A stretch of 46,028 nucleotides of DNA from an uncultured Clostridia bacterium (GCA_947565865.1 CANOHT010000023.1:1-46028); one strand, 5' to 3'; positions 33,086 through 42,009 are shown, counted from the first letter of the stretch. The notes: generated from the sequence alone by a model not told the origin. A program made the numbers and translations.

Positions 33086-34182
33086 GCCTTGGCCTCCTGG
33101 AAAATCCAGCGGTTCTGCACCCGATAGCTCAGGAAATACAAAACCGTGTCGATGATGAGCTTGGACAGATTATCGAGGGCCTTTGGCATGCCCAGGAGGC
33201 TGAGCAGCGCTACCCCCAGCCAGCTGAGCAGCAGCAGCGCCGCGCACAACGCCGCGTACTTCAGCGCGGCTGACCGCGTGTCCTGCTTGAAGCGGAAGAC
33301 CAGGCTGCGGTTCATCAGGAAGTTGCAGGGAGCGGAGATCAGCCGGGCCGTGACGGTGCTGACCAGCTGAATGACGTTCAGCGTCCAGCCCACGTTGGCA
33401 AGAACGAGGTGCTCCATCACCGCAAAGGCCCCCTGGTCGATGAGAAAGGAGGCCAGAGACGCGCCCATGAAGCGGATGAAGCTGCCCAGAATCACCCGAT
33501 AAATGCGAATGCTGTCCCGTACAGGGTGAAAGTGAGAGCCCTCGTTGTTGTTCTCATAGACGGTTTCAATGGTCAGGGGCAGCATGGGCATACCGGCCCG
33601 GGCACAGGCGATCAGTACGTTCATTTCGTACTCATAGCGCTCTCCGGCGATGTTCAGCATAAAGGGCAGCTCCTCACGGCGGAAGGCGCGCAATCCCGTC
33701 TGCGTGTCCTGCAGGTACTGACCGTACAGGGCCCAGAACACCATAGATGTGGTTTTGTTGCCAAAGCGGGAACGGGCAGGCACATGGGGCTGGTTGAAGT
33801 CCCGACTGCCAAGATACAGGGCGCGCTTGTTCTCGGACAGGGCCTCTGCCAGCCGCCAGCAGTCCTCCACGGTGTGCTGGCCGTCCGCGTCGGCGGTGAT
33901 GACGCCGCTGATGTCCGGGAGATGATCGCGAATCCAGGCGTACCCGGTCTTGAGGGCGACGCCTTTGCCGTGGTTCACGTCATGGTGAAGCACGGTGACG
34001 CCCGGCATGTCGCTGAGCTGCCCGAAGATAGGCTGACAGGCCTGCGAGGAGCCGTCATCTACCACCACCAGGCGGGTAAAGCCCCGGGCTATCAGCGCCG
34101 CCGCGTAATCGGGCAGGCGATGATCGGGCTCCAGGGAGGGGATCAGAATCACAGCGCTGCTGGGATTCGGCGTCATGAACAA
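33082..34182 (-). CDS. GT2 glycosyltransferase fused to a GtrA domain
   Basis: 366 residues from TTG 34182 (AAAGGA 6 bases upstream; ATG 34176 is an alternative). The N-terminal GT-A domain (about 1-225) resembles polyprenyl-phosphate mannose/glucose synthases: VVVDDGSS, HDVNHGKGVALKTGY, ADADGQH, DTQTGLRAF. The C-terminal part (about 230-366) has four membrane segments of GtrA type with LISAPCNFLMNRSLVFRF and SYRVQNRWIF. It probably makes a lipid-linked sugar and flips or presents it to the outside. Second gene of the M1-NAGPA-Lgt-like operon. Confidence 0.9.
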   Translation of the reverse strand: MFMTPNPSSAVILIPSLEPDHRLPDYAAALIARGFTRLVVVDDGSSQACQPIFGQLSDMPGVTVLHHDVNHGKGVALKTGYAWIRDHLPDISGVITADADGQHTVEDCWRLAEALSENKRALYLGSRDFNQPHVPARSRFGNKTTSMVFWALYGQYLQDTQTGLRAFRREELPFMLNIAGERYEYEMNVLIACARAGMPMLPLTIETVYENNNEGSHFHPVRDSIRIYRVILGSFIRFMGASLASFLIDQGAFAVMEHLVLANVGWTLNVIQLVSTVTARLISAPCNFLMNRSLVFRFKQDTRSAALKYAALCAALLLLSWLGVALLSLLGMPKALDNLSKLIIDTVLYFLSYRVQNRWIFQEAKA

Positions 34183-34213
34183 TCACGGTCCTTTCATTGG
34201 TAAGGGTACCATG

Positions 34214-35728
34214 CTACCGAAGCTCTGTGTCCAGATAGTCCAGGAACAAGGCGGACACATCCATGCCGGCAGCCTGGGAGGCCAGAGCTTCCAGCTCGTT
34301 CCGGGTAGCGATGGTGTACCGGCAGGCCTCCAGGTAGCGCCGGAGAAGGGCGTCCAGTCCGTCCTTGCCCATGAGCTTCTCCAGCGCAGTGAACAGCGCC
34401 GCGCCGCGCTGATAGACCACCAGGGTGTATTCATCCAGGTCGGCAAAATAGTCGATGGGGCTGCCGGGGGTCACGCCCCGGGGAACAGTAACCTGCAGCG
34501 CCGCCTCCACCCGCTGATAAACGGCGGCCTCCCGGGCGGCATCGCCCTGAGTGGCGCCGATGAAGTCCAGCACGGCGTATTCGCATAAGGCTTCATCCTG
34601 CCAGGGCTGACGGTAGCTGTCTGAGCCTACGGTCACGCCCCACCACTGATGGGCCGTCTCATGGGCGACGGTGTATGCCAAATCCTGCCCTGTCAGATCG
34701 GAGGCGATCATGGCAAGCCTGGGATATTCCATACCGCCATAGGGGAAATCCACCTCGCACAGGGTCAGCGTCGGGTAGCCGCAGGAGCCGTAGCGGGCCG
34801 TATAGCAGTTCAGGGCCTGGACGGCATATTCCGCCATCTGCCCAGCCTTATCCTCGGTGCGGGCGAAGGCGGCGACCATGGTATCGCCGGCCATGCGCAT
34901 AGCCGTATGCCATTGGTCGGAAATCGCCAGAGCGAAGTCGCGCACACCATGGGCCGTCATGGTCTGGACGGCGCTGTCGCCAGTCTCAGCCGTTTCAGCA
35001 TAGCCGGTGGCGGCGGCCCGATAGCCCTTGGGCATGGTCAGACGAACCGTCCAGTTGGCGCACTCGCTGATGAAGGGATCGCCGACGGCGTGATAGGCGT
35101 CCGTGCGGCATTCGCCTTCCACCCAAGGAGCGGCTACGGGGAACGCATTGCCCAGGGCGTAAACGCCGTCGTGGTAGCCGAATCGGCTTTGGCACAGGGG
35201 AATGTACACATGATATTGCAGGCGGATGGTAATGACCTCATTTGGCGCCCAGGCCGCAACGGGCAGGGACAGAACGGTACGGGCGTTGTCCTCCCAGGTA
35301 TGGCGGACAGCCTCGCCGTTAACGCTGGCCTCGTCCAGCAGCAGCCCGCCGGTGGAGAAGCGCTCGCCGTAGCAGGCGGTGAACAGTTCATCCGAGGCGG
35401 CGGGGGAGGTCTCTTGGCTCAGGTACGCGCCGGAATAGCTGCGCAATGTCGCCTGGGTCAGCATTTGCCCGGTACGGTTACGAAGCGTCATGGTCTGCGT
35501 CGCGGTGAGGGTGCGCGCCGCCGGGTCAAAGGCCGCGTCAATGCTGATGGCATCCATGGCCTGAGCGGCATGGAGCAGGGCGTCGTTTTCCGCGGGCAGG
35601 GTCGCCGGAACGGACGCGGAGCCCATCGGGCGGACAATCAGCCATCCGGCAAGCAGCAGCCCTGCCGTGATGACGATGGCATACAGCCACGCCTTCCGCC
35701 GTTCCTGTTGGGTAAGACCGTCCTTCAT
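34214..35728 (-). CDS. membrane-anchored M1-family metallopeptidase
   Basis: 504 residues. One N-terminal transmembrane helix (about 14-32), then a beta-sandwich domain (about 55-290) and the gluzincin catalytic domain: VAHETAHQWW (HExxH, about residue 356) with the third zinc ligand in DEALCEYAVLD 19 residues later. PYGGMEYPRLAMI takes the place of the GAMEN loop. The active site would face outside. First gene of a leftward operon with a strong promoter. The substrate is unknown. Confidence 0.9.
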   Translation of the reverse strand: MKDGLTQQERRKAWLYAIVITAGLLLAGWLIVRPMGSASVPATLPAENDALLHAAQAMDAISIDAAFDPAARTLTATQTMTLRNRTGQMLTQATLRSYSGAYLSQETSPAASDELFTACYGERFSTGGLLLDEASVNGEAVRHTWEDNARTVLSLPVAAWAPNEVITIRLQYHVYIPLCQSRFGYHDGVYALGNAFPVAAPWVEGECRTDAYHAVGDPFISECANWTVRLTMPKGYRAAATGYAETAETGDSAVQTMTAHGVRDFALAISDQWHTAMRMAGDTMVAAFARTEDKAGQMAEYAVQALNCYTARYGSCGYPTLTLCEVDFPYGGMEYPRLAMIASDLTGQDLAYTVAHETAHQWWGVTVGSDSYRQPWQDEALCEYAVLDFIGATQGDAAREAAVYQRVEAALQVTVPRGVTPGSPIDYFADLDEYTLVVYQRGAALFTALEKLMGKDGLDALLRRYLEACRYTIATRNELEALASQAAGMDVSALFLDYLDTELR

Positions 35729-35769
35729 AGGGCGCTCCTTTCGGCGTCGTGAAAATCCTCCACCGCCCC

Positions 35770-35798
35770 ATTATACAACAATTCCCCGCCGAAGACAA
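35770..35798 (-). promoter_or_regulatory. promoter of the M1-GT2-NAGPA-Lgt-like operon
   Basis: On the minus strand: -35 TTGTCT (complement of 35793-35798), 17-base spacer, -10 TATAAT (complement of 35770-35775). The -35 lies within the terminator hairpin of ybaK. Confidence 0.75.
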
Positions 35799-35812
35799 CG
35801 CTTCCGGCGGGG
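35784..35812 (-). terminator. terminator-like hairpin after ybaK
   Basis: CCCCGCCG/CGGCGGGG stem with an additional 3 pairs after a bulge (35784-35794 with 35801-35812). It lies 35 bases past the ybaK stop and overlaps the -35 of the next operon. No strong T-run. Confidence 0.6.
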
Positions 35813-35846
35813 CAAAGCCGTCCGCGGAGGAAAATTTACGGTACTG

Positions 35847-36329
35847 TCACATTCGGCAGAGGGATGCCAGCCGGAGAGGGACGCATGCCATCAGATCCCG
35901 GGGCGACAAAAGAACCTGGCATCCGCGCGCGCCTGCGCTGACGGACAGACGCTCCAGCTCCGCCGCGCTCTGATCCAGGTAGGTGGGGAAGAGCTTCTTC
36001 ATGCCGATGGGACTGCAGCCGCCCCGGAGATAGCCGGTGAGGGGCAGCAAATCCTTCTGATGCAGCATGGTGACGCTCTTGTTGCCGCTGGCCCGGGCGA
36101 CGGCCTTCAGATCCAATTCCTTCTCCACGGGGATGACGCAGACCAGGTGGCTTTCCTTGTCGCCGGTGAGAACGAGGGTCTTATAGATCATGGACGCGGG
36201 CAGGCCCGTCTTGACGGCGATCAGCTTGCCGTCATAGTTGTCGTCCTCCACGGGATAGTCGAGGGTCTCATAGGAGATATGATGCGCGTCCAGATAGCGC
36301 AGAACGTTGGTTTTGACGGCTTTGGGCAT
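35847..36329 (-). CDS. ybaK: Cys-tRNA(Pro)/Cys-tRNA(Cys) deacylase, YbaK/EbsC family
   Basis: 160 residues behind AAGGAGG. Family motifs: IYKTLVLTGDKE, CVIPVEKELDLKAVARASGNKSV, LTGYLRGGCSPIGMKKLFP and the C-terminal GARGCQVLLSPRDL. The conserved Lys of the substrate pocket is in MIYKTLVL. The enzyme hydrolyses misacylated Cys-tRNA(Pro) in the cytoplasm. Single gene, with its own promoter 33 bases upstream. Confidence 0.95.
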   Translation of the reverse strand: MPKAVKTNVLRYLDAHHISYETLDYPVEDDNYDGKLIAVKTGLPASMIYKTLVLTGDKESHLVCVIPVEKELDLKAVARASGNKSVTMLHQKDLLPLTGYLRGGCSPIGMKKLFPTYLDQSAAELERLSVSAGARGCQVLLSPRDLMACVPLRLASLCRM

Positions 36330-36361
36330 GACGCTTGCCTCCTTGCGTGGGCTTCCGTGGC

Positions 36362-36390
36362 ATTATACACCATTCAGGCAAGGTCGGCAA
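36362..36390 (-). promoter_or_regulatory. promoter of ybaK
   Basis: On the minus strand: -35 TTGCCG (complement of 36385-36390), 17-base spacer, -10 TATAAT (complement of 36362-36367). Confidence 0.75.
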
Positions 36391-36445
36391 GGAAGATTTT
36401 TCATGCCGGACGGATGAATTTTGCCGTTGATGACCATGATAGAAA

Positions 36446-36474
36446 TTGACAGGGCTGTGAAAGCGTTGTACAAT
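36446..36474 (+). promoter_or_regulatory. promoter of the CofE-like gene
   Basis: Consensus -35 TTGACA (36446-36451) and -10 TACAAT (36469-36474), 17-base spacer, 35 bases before the start. Confidence 0.85.
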
Positions 36475-36509
36475 GGGAAAACACAGATTCCGTCAAGGAG
36501 GCACTTGAG

Positions 36510-37253
36510 ATGGGAGATTCTCGCAACCTGGAAGAGCAGCGCCGGGAGGAAAACGGCATTGTTTATTTTGACCGCGGCACCCTGACGGGCCGCAATGGCC
36601 GCCGCTATGACCGCTACGCCATCAAGACCCATTTTGTGGAGGTTGGGGAGGATCAGGCGGAATTGGTGCGCAAATATGTGCTGCCCATTTCCAGGCCGGG
36701 GGATGTGCTGGCCTTCGGCGCGAAGGTTATGGCTATGTGCACCCGCAACGTCAAGACCAAAGAGGAAGTGAAGCTGGGCTTCTTTGCCAAGTTTATGGCC
36801 CGCTTTGCCGACATCAACGCCACCGGTGTGGGGATGCATGAGCCCTATAAGCTGCAGATGGTGATCGACATGTGCGGCTTGCCTCGAGTGCTGCTGGCGG
36901 CCTTTGTGTCCGCTGTCACCCGGCCCTTTGGCGTGAAGGGACTGTTCTACAAGATCTGCGGCAAGGGCGTGGGCGGCATAGACGGCTTCTATTACCGTTC
37001 CAGCTTTGAACGGTATAAGTCCCTGGGCCTCATCAACCCGCCCAATCCCGTGGAGCTGTGCAACGCGCTGACCAAGGAAACGGGCATCCCCACGGTGCTG
37101 ATGGACGCCAATGACATTGACCAGAACCAGCTGGGCAAGTGCGATACCTTCCCTTTGACGGATGACGAGATTCAGGACGCCATGGCGGACAATCCTTCCG
37201 GCCAGGGCGACGAGCTGACCCCCCTGATTCTGATTCGTCCGCTGGACGCATGA
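36510..37253 (+). CDS. CofE-like (coenzyme F420-0:L-glutamate ligase family) protein
   Basis: 247 residues behind AAGGAGG. Matches the F420-0:glutamate ligase fold: YAIKTHFVEVGEDQAELVRKY near the N-terminus, GDVLAFGAKVMAMC, CGKGVGGIDGF, and PTVLMDANDIDQNQLGKC. In archaea and actinomycetes CofE adds glutamate to F420-0 using GTP. No other F420 gene is in the window and most clostridia lack F420, so this member may ligate an amino acid to another acid. Single gene with consensus promoter and strong terminator. Confidence 0.8.
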   Translation: MGDSRNLEEQRREENGIVYFDRGTLTGRNGRRYDRYAIKTHFVEVGEDQAELVRKYVLPISRPGDVLAFGAKVMAMCTRNVKTKEEVKLGFFAKFMARFADINATGVGMHEPYKLQMVIDMCGLPRVLLAAFVSAVTRPFGVKGLFYKICGKGVGGIDGFYYRSSFERYKSLGLINPPNPVELCNALTKETGIPTVLMDANDIDQNQLGKCDTFPLTDDEIQDAMADNPSGQGDELTPLILIRPLDA

Positions 37254-37266
37254 GGAAGCATAACCA

Positions 37267-37303
37267 ACGCCGCCGCGACAGTAACTCGCAGCGGCGTTTT
37301 TGT
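37267..37303 (+). terminator. terminator of the CofE-like gene
   Basis: ACGCCGC/GCGGCGT plus GCG/CGC after one mismatch (37267-37297), loop of 9, followed by five T. Confidence 0.85.
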
Positions 37304-37430
37304 AAGAAGGGAAGCGGACGGGCGGCCCTGGTCGGGAACGGCCTGCTATCCCCATGGCCGACCGATGATTTCCAATGGAGACTTCCGGCGCGCTTTGCAG
37401 CCCTCCCGCGGGAGCCGGGTTCTGTTGGGT

Positions 37431-38063
37431 TCACCCAACCCATTCCGCCAGCATTTGCGCCAGCTCCGGCACATCCCGCGCCGTGCGGTCGGCCAGGGCC
37501 CATTCCTCCGGCGCGCCGTAGCCATAGGCGGCGCACAGGGTCGGCAGGCCGTTGCTTTTGCCGGCCAGAATATCCCCCTGGCGATCGCCCACCATGACGG
37601 CGCGGGCGGGACGTGTTTCCTTCAGCAGCATGGCGACGCTCTGAGCCTTGGTACGGCCGGGATGAAAGGGGACGATGCGGCTAAAGCGCTTGTCCAGATG
37701 GAAAACCTCCCGGCACCGATCGAGATAGGCGGCGGCGCCGTTGGAGACGATGCACAGCGTTGCCCGCTCGCCCAGGGCTTCCAGCATGGCCGGGATGCCG
37801 TCGTAGAGGCGGAGCAGCTGAGGGCATAGGGTATGGCAGGCCTGAAGCCGCGCCGTCAGGTATTCCTCGCAGCGTTCCTGGGGAATACCCAGGATGGGCA
37901 GGCTCTGCTGAATGCTGGGGCCGTTGCACTGGCGGATCACCGCGTCCCCGGGATCAGGCAGGCCCATCTGCCCTAGGGCTGTCCGCACCTCCGCGATGCA
38001 CAGGGCCATGCTGTCGGCCAGGGTGCCGTCCCAGTCAAAGAGGATCAAGGGTTGATTGGTCAA
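37431..38063 (-). CDS. HAD-family phosphatase (phosphoglycolate phosphatase-like)
   Basis: 210 residues. HAD motif I FDWDGTLADS, motif II CIVSNG, motif III Lys in GRTKAQS and motif IV MVGDRQGDILAG, with an all-alpha cap between I and II. This is the Gph/PpaX-like subgroup, which dephosphorylates small phosphorylated metabolites or pyrophosphate in the cytoplasm. It begins 34 bases after dnaE and is probably cotranscribed with it. Confidence 0.88.
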   Translation of the reverse strand: MTNQPLILFDWDGTLADSMALCIAEVRTALGQMGLPDPGDAVIRQCNGPSIQQSLPILGIPQERCEEYLTARLQACHTLCPQLLRLYDGIPAMLEALGERATLCIVSNGAAAYLDRCREVFHLDKRFSRIVPFHPGRTKAQSVAMLLKETRPARAVMVGDRQGDILAGKSNGLPTLCAAYGYGAPEEWALADRTARDVPELAQMLAEWVG

Positions 38064-38097
38064 AACAGTTCCTTCTTTCGTCAGCAGGATCAGCGTA

Positions 38098-41000
38098 TCA
38101 GGTCGACGGGGTGTCCACCAGCTTTACGTTTTCAGCGCCGTAGTTTTTTTGCAGGCGCTGAAGGCAGCCCTCGCTCCCGTCGCACCAGTTGATGCGGGGA
38201 GCCAGCAGCGTGATCTTTTCCTGAGGAATGTGCATATACACCGGCACGCTCCCCGGATGCAGGGCCAGCTGCGCGGCGGCCCGATCCATGTCCTGCCGGG
38301 TCAGGCGCAGGTACAGCTTCCGCGGGCTGCGATCAGCCAGCTGCGCGTCGGTGAGGCGCGGAGCCTCCACGGCATGGTGAACGGGCTTGGGGGCCTTGCG
38401 GGGGGCTTCCTCGCCGTCAGGCAGGGGGAACGCCGCGGCGGCCCGGGGAGTGGGGCGGGCTGGGGGCGTCTGCCCCGGACGCCAGTCCTCCAGCGGGGCC
38501 AGACGTTCCAATAGCAGCTTGGGCGCCTCGTCCTCGCGGATGGACAGCCGCCCTTCCAGCACCACCAGATCGTCCGCGGCCATCATGCCCTGATAGCGCT
38601 CGTATACCTTGGGGAAGACCAGGCACTCGATTTGGCCCGTCAGGTCTTCCAGGGTGATAAAGCCCATGTAAGCGCCTTTTTTGGTGGCCTTGCCCTTGAC
38701 CTCGGTGAGGATGCCGCCCATCTCCACCATCTGGCCGTCCAGGGACATGCCGCGGTCCTCCTGTTCGTCGATGCCTTCCAGGTCGGCGGTGGAGAAGGCG
38801 AACTGCGACAGGATCTCCCGGTAATCATCCAAGGGATGGCCGGTGATGTACACGCCGGCGATTTCCCGCTCCATGGACAGCCGAGCCCGCAGGGGGCAGT
38901 CCGGCAGGCGCGGCAGTTCGCGGGTTTCCTCCATGACCGGCGCGCCGCCAAAGGCCAGGTCGAACAGGCTGATCTGGCCGTCCACATTCTGCTTGCGGCG
39001 GCTGATGTTGGCGTCCATAGCGGCCTCATAGACGGCCAGCATCTGAGGCCGGTTAGCGCCGGTATAGTCGAAAGCGCCTACGCGGATGAGGCTGTCCACC
39101 ACCCGCTTGTTGACCTCGCTTGAGTCGATGCGGCCGCAGAAATCGAAAATATCCCGGAAGCCGCCCTTTTCCCGCTCGGCGGTGATGGCGTTCACCGCGC
39201 CCATGCCCACGGCCTTCACCGCGCCCAGCCCGAAAAGGATGCCTAGGCTTCCGTCCGCCATCCGCTGCACGGTGAACTTCCAGGATGAGCGGTTGACATC
39301 CGGCGGCAGGATGGCGATCCCCTTGCCGCGGCAATATTGAATGTAGGAAGCGATTTTGCCGGAGTTGCCGTAGACGCTGTTGATGATAGCGGCCATGAAG
39401 GGCACCGGATGATGACGCTTGAGCCAGGCGGTCTGCATGGTAACCACGCCGTAGGCCGCCGCGTGGGATTTGTTGAAGGCATAGGAGGCGAAGGAGGTCA
39501 TCTCGTCGTAGATCTGCTCGGCCACGGCTTCCGTTACGCCGTTGCGTACACAGCCGGGAACGTCGATGGAGCCGTCCTCGTTCAGCCGCCCATGGACGAA
39601 GTATTCCCGCTCCTGCTGCATCACCTTGTGCTTTTTCTTGGCCATGGCCCGGCGCACCAGGTCGCTGCGGCCATAGCTGTACCCGGCCAGATCCCGGACG
39701 ATCTGCATGACCTGCTCCTGATAGACCATGCAGCCGTAGGTAACGTCCAGAATGGGACGAAGCTTTTCCGTCTCATAGTGGACGCTGGCGGGGTTCTGCT
39801 TTCCCTCGATGTAGCGGGGAATAGATTCCATGGGGCCGGGGCGGTACAGGCTGATGGCGGCGATGATGTCCTCGAAGCAGGCGGGCTTCATGCCCGTGAG
39901 GAAGGAGCGCATGCCCGCGCCTTCCAGCTGGAACACGCCGTCCGTGTCGCCCTGGGAGATCATCTCGTAAACGTCGGGATCGTCCAGGGGAATGTCCTCG
40001 GGGGTCATGTCGATGCCGGCGGTGCGGAGCATATCAAGGGTATCGCGAATGACGGTCAGGGTGCGCAGGCCCAGGAAGTCCATTTTCAGAAGCCCCAGGC
40101 GCTCAATGGTGCCCATGGGATACTGGGTGGTGACGACCTCGTCGTTGCGCTGGAGCGGGACGTATTCCATCACCGGCCTGCCGGTGATGAGCACACCCGC
40201 CGCGTGGGTGGAGGCATGGCGGGGCATGCCCTCCAGGGTCATGGCGGTGTCGATGAGGCGGCGGACATTCTCCTGCTCCTCATACATGCCGCGCAGCAGC
40301 GGCGAAAGCTGAAGGGCCTTCTCCAGGGTCATGCCCAGGTCGAAGGGCACGGCCTTCGCCACAGCGTCGGTCTCCTGGTAGCTCATGCCCAGCACCCGGC
40401 CCACATCCCGGATGACGCCCTTGGCCGCCATGGTGCCGAAGGTGATGATCTGGCTGACATGATCCGCGCCGTACTTCCGGGCTACATAGTCGATGACCTC
40501 CTGGCGGCGCTCGTAGCAGAAATCCACGTCGATGTCGGGCATGGAGATGCGCTCGGGATTCAGGAAGCGTTCAAACAGCAGCTGATATTTCAGCGGATCC
40601 AGCATGGTGATGCCCAGGGAGTAAGCCACCACCGAGCCCGCGCCGGAGCCGCGGCCCGGCCCCACCATGATGCCCTGGGACTTGGCGTAATGAATGAAAT
40701 CCCATACGATCAGGAAGTAGTCCACATAGCCCATGCCGGTGATAACGTCCAGCTCATACTTCAGCCGCGTGTAGGGCTCGTCATTCTCTCCGGCGTCGGG
40801 GTACAGCCGCGCCATACCCTCCATGCACAGCCGGGTGATCATGGCGATGGCTGTCTCGCCTTCCGGCACGGGATACTGGGGCAGCCGGGTGACGCCGAAC
40901 TCGAAGTCTACCTGACAGCGGTCAGCGATCTCCTGGGTGCGGTCGACGGCGTCGGGGCAGGCGCGGAACAATTCGCGCATCTGCTCCTCAGATTTGACGT

Positions 41001-41721
41001 AGAGTTCCCGGGTTTCCATGCGCATCCGGCTTTCATCCTCCAGGGTCTTGCCGGTCTGAATGCACATGAGCACTTCCTGGGCGTCGGCGTCCTTTTCCTC
41101 CAGGTAGTGGCAGTCGTTGGTGGCCACCAGGGGCACGTTCATCTCCCGGGCCAGGCTGATGAGCCGGGGCAGAACCAGCTTTTCGTCGGTGATGCCGTGA
41201 TCCATGATCTCGATGTAAAAATTCTTCTCACCGAAGATGTCCTGCATCTCCCGCACATAGGCCCGGGCCTGCTCATACTGCTCCTGCAAAAGCAGCTTGG
41301 GAAGATCGCCGGACAGGCAGGCGGAGAGGCAGATCAGGCCCTCGTGATGCTCACGGATGAGGTCGTAGTCGATGCGGGGCCGATAATAATAGCCCGTGAG
41401 GAAGCCCTCGGAGATCAAATACATCAGGTTTTGATAGCCCTGGTTGTTCTCGCACAGCAGAATCAGATGGCTGTATTCCCGGCTGACGGTGGATTTATCC
41501 TTGCGGTTGCGGCACACATAGGCTTCGCAGCCGATGATGGGCTTGAGCCCCGCGTCCTTCATGGCGGAATAGAAGTCGATGCAGCCGTACATCACGCCAT
41601 GGTCGGTGATGGCGCAGGAGGTCATCCCCAGGGACTTGATCCGCTCCACCAGCTTGGGGATGCGGCAGGCGCCGTCCAGGAGGCTGTATTCGGTGTGCAG
41701 GTGCAGGTGGGTAAAGCTCAT
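38098..41721 (-). CDS. dnaE: DNA polymerase III alpha subunit
   Basis: 1207 residues; ATG at 41721 behind GGAGGTG. N-terminal PHP domain (HLHTEYSLLDG, AITDHGVMYG), C-family polymerase palm with the catalytic aspartates in PDIDVDF near 394 and KMDFLGLRTL near 546, GRGSGAGS, and ACFEDIIAAISLYRPGPM. Tandem HhH and an OB-fold follow (about 1025-1070, GQIECLVFPKVYERY), then a C-terminal tail of about 110 residues. This is the DnaE1/E. coli type, not PolC. Its promoter is back to back with that of the ABC-F gene. Confidence 0.97.
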   Translation of the reverse strand: MSFTHLHLHTEYSLLDGACRIPKLVERIKSLGMTSCAITDHGVMYGCIDFYSAMKDAGLKPIIGCEAYVCRNRKDKSTVSREYSHLILLCENNQGYQNLMYLISEGFLTGYYYRPRIDYDLIREHHEGLICLSACLSGDLPKLLLQEQYEQARAYVREMQDIFGEKNFYIEIMDHGITDEKLVLPRLISLAREMNVPLVATNDCHYLEEKDADAQEVLMCIQTGKTLEDESRMRMETRELYVKSEEQMRELFRACPDAVDRTQEIADRCQVDFEFGVTRLPQYPVPEGETAIAMITRLCMEGMARLYPDAGENDEPYTRLKYELDVITGMGYVDYFLIVWDFIHYAKSQGIMVGPGRGSGAGSVVAYSLGITMLDPLKYQLLFERFLNPERISMPDIDVDFCYERRQEVIDYVARKYGADHVSQIITFGTMAAKGVIRDVGRVLGMSYQETDAVAKAVPFDLGMTLEKALQLSPLLRGMYEEQENVRRLIDTAMTLEGMPRHASTHAAGVLITGRPVMEYVPLQRNDEVVTTQYPMGTIERLGLLKMDFLGLRTLTVIRDTLDMLRTAGIDMTPEDIPLDDPDVYEMISQGDTDGVFQLEGAGMRSFLTGMKPACFEDIIAAISLYRPGPMESIPRYIEGKQNPASVHYETEKLRPILDVTYGCMVYQEQVMQIVRDLAGYSYGRSDLVRRAMAKKKHKVMQQEREYFVHGRLNEDGSIDVPGCVRNGVTEAVAEQIYDEMTSFASYAFNKSHAAAYGVVTMQTAWLKRHHPVPFMAAIINSVYGNSGKIASYIQYCRGKGIAILPPDVNRSSWKFTVQRMADGSLGILFGLGAVKAVGMGAVNAITAEREKGGFRDIFDFCGRIDSSEVNKRVVDSLIRVGAFDYTGANRPQMLAVYEAAMDANISRRKQNVDGQISLFDLAFGGAPVMEETRELPRLPDCPLRARLSMEREIAGVYITGHPLDDYREILSQFAFSTADLEGIDEQEDRGMSLDGQMVEMGGILTEVKGKATKKGAYMGFITLEDLTGQIECLVFPKVYERYQGMMAADDLVVLEGRLSIREDEAPKLLLERLAPLEDWRPGQTPPARPTPRAAAAFPLPDGEEAPRKAPKPVHHAVEAPRLTDAQLADRSPRKLYLRLTRQDMDRAAAQLALHPGSVPVYMHIPQEKITLLAPRINWCDGSEGCLQRLQKNYGAENVKLVDTPST

Positions 41722-41756
41722 AGGCGCACCTCCATCGTAAAAAATCGGATGCTTCC

Positions 41757-41784
41757 ATTATAGCATAATTTGTCCGGGACGCAA
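41757..41784 (-). promoter_or_regulatory. promoter of dnaE
   Basis: On the minus strand: -35 TTGCGT (complement of 41779-41784), 16-base spacer ending in TGC, -10 TATAAT (complement of 41757-41762). Only 7 bases separate it from the -35 of the opposite promoter. Confidence 0.75.
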
Positions 41785-41791
41785 GCGGGTG

Positions 41792-41821
41792 TTGACAGGG
41801 CGTCTGCTCCCGTGCTACAAT
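41792..41821 (+). promoter_or_regulatory. promoter of the ABC-F gene and its leader
   Basis: -35 TTGACA (41792-41797), 18-base spacer ending in TGC, -10 TACAAT (41816-41821). About 185 bases of leader precede the ABC-F start. Confidence 0.8.
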
Positions 41822-41832
41822 CAGTCATCAAC

Positions 41833-41868
41833 ATGCTGAAGGAGGCTGATCCGCATATGCGCAAGTAA
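41833..41868 (+). CDS. leader upstream ORF (MRK or MLKEADPHMRK)
   Basis: ATG-CGC-AAG-TAA at 41857-41868 has AAGGAGG (41839-41845) upstream with 11-base spacing and would encode the tripeptide Met-Arg-Lys. An in-frame ATG at 41833 gives an 11-residue version without a ribosome-binding site. Short translated leaders are the usual sensor in antibiotic-induced attenuation of ABC-F genes. Confidence 0.5.
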   Translation: MLKEADPHMRK

Positions 41869-41880
41869 TTCCGTCCATGT

Positions 41881-42009
41881 TCCCTGACAGGGAGGCATAA
41901 GCGCCGCGTCGCGGCTTGCTTTGCTATGGCGGAATGGTGCGTCAGGCGGAATCGGTCTGTTTTGTTGCGCTCGTTTTGCCTCCCTGCGTCCGTTCGTAAG
42001 GAGGTTTTT
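41881..42009 (+). promoter_or_regulatory. candidate attenuator in the ABC-F leader
   Basis: GCCTCCCT (41978-41985) can pair perfectly with AGGGAGGC (41889-41896). Its CCTCC core can instead pair with GGAGG (42000-42004), which is the ABC-F ribosome-binding site and is followed by TTTTT. TCCCT-GAC-AGGGA (41881-41893) and GCCGCG-T-CGCGGC (41903-41915) form further local hairpins. Mutually exclusive pairings that mask the ribosome-binding site suggest conditional control. Confidence 0.45.

Noticed and set aside
37408..37439. CTCCCGCGGGAG palindrome and GTTGGGT/ACCCAAC hairpin at the end of the HAD gene
   Set aside because: The second covers the stop codon and neither has a T-run in the reading direction, so I could not call a terminator.
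39337..41763. Plus-strand open frame of about 800 codons
   Set aside because: It is antisense to dnaE, whose motifs are complete; composition is that of a shadow frame.
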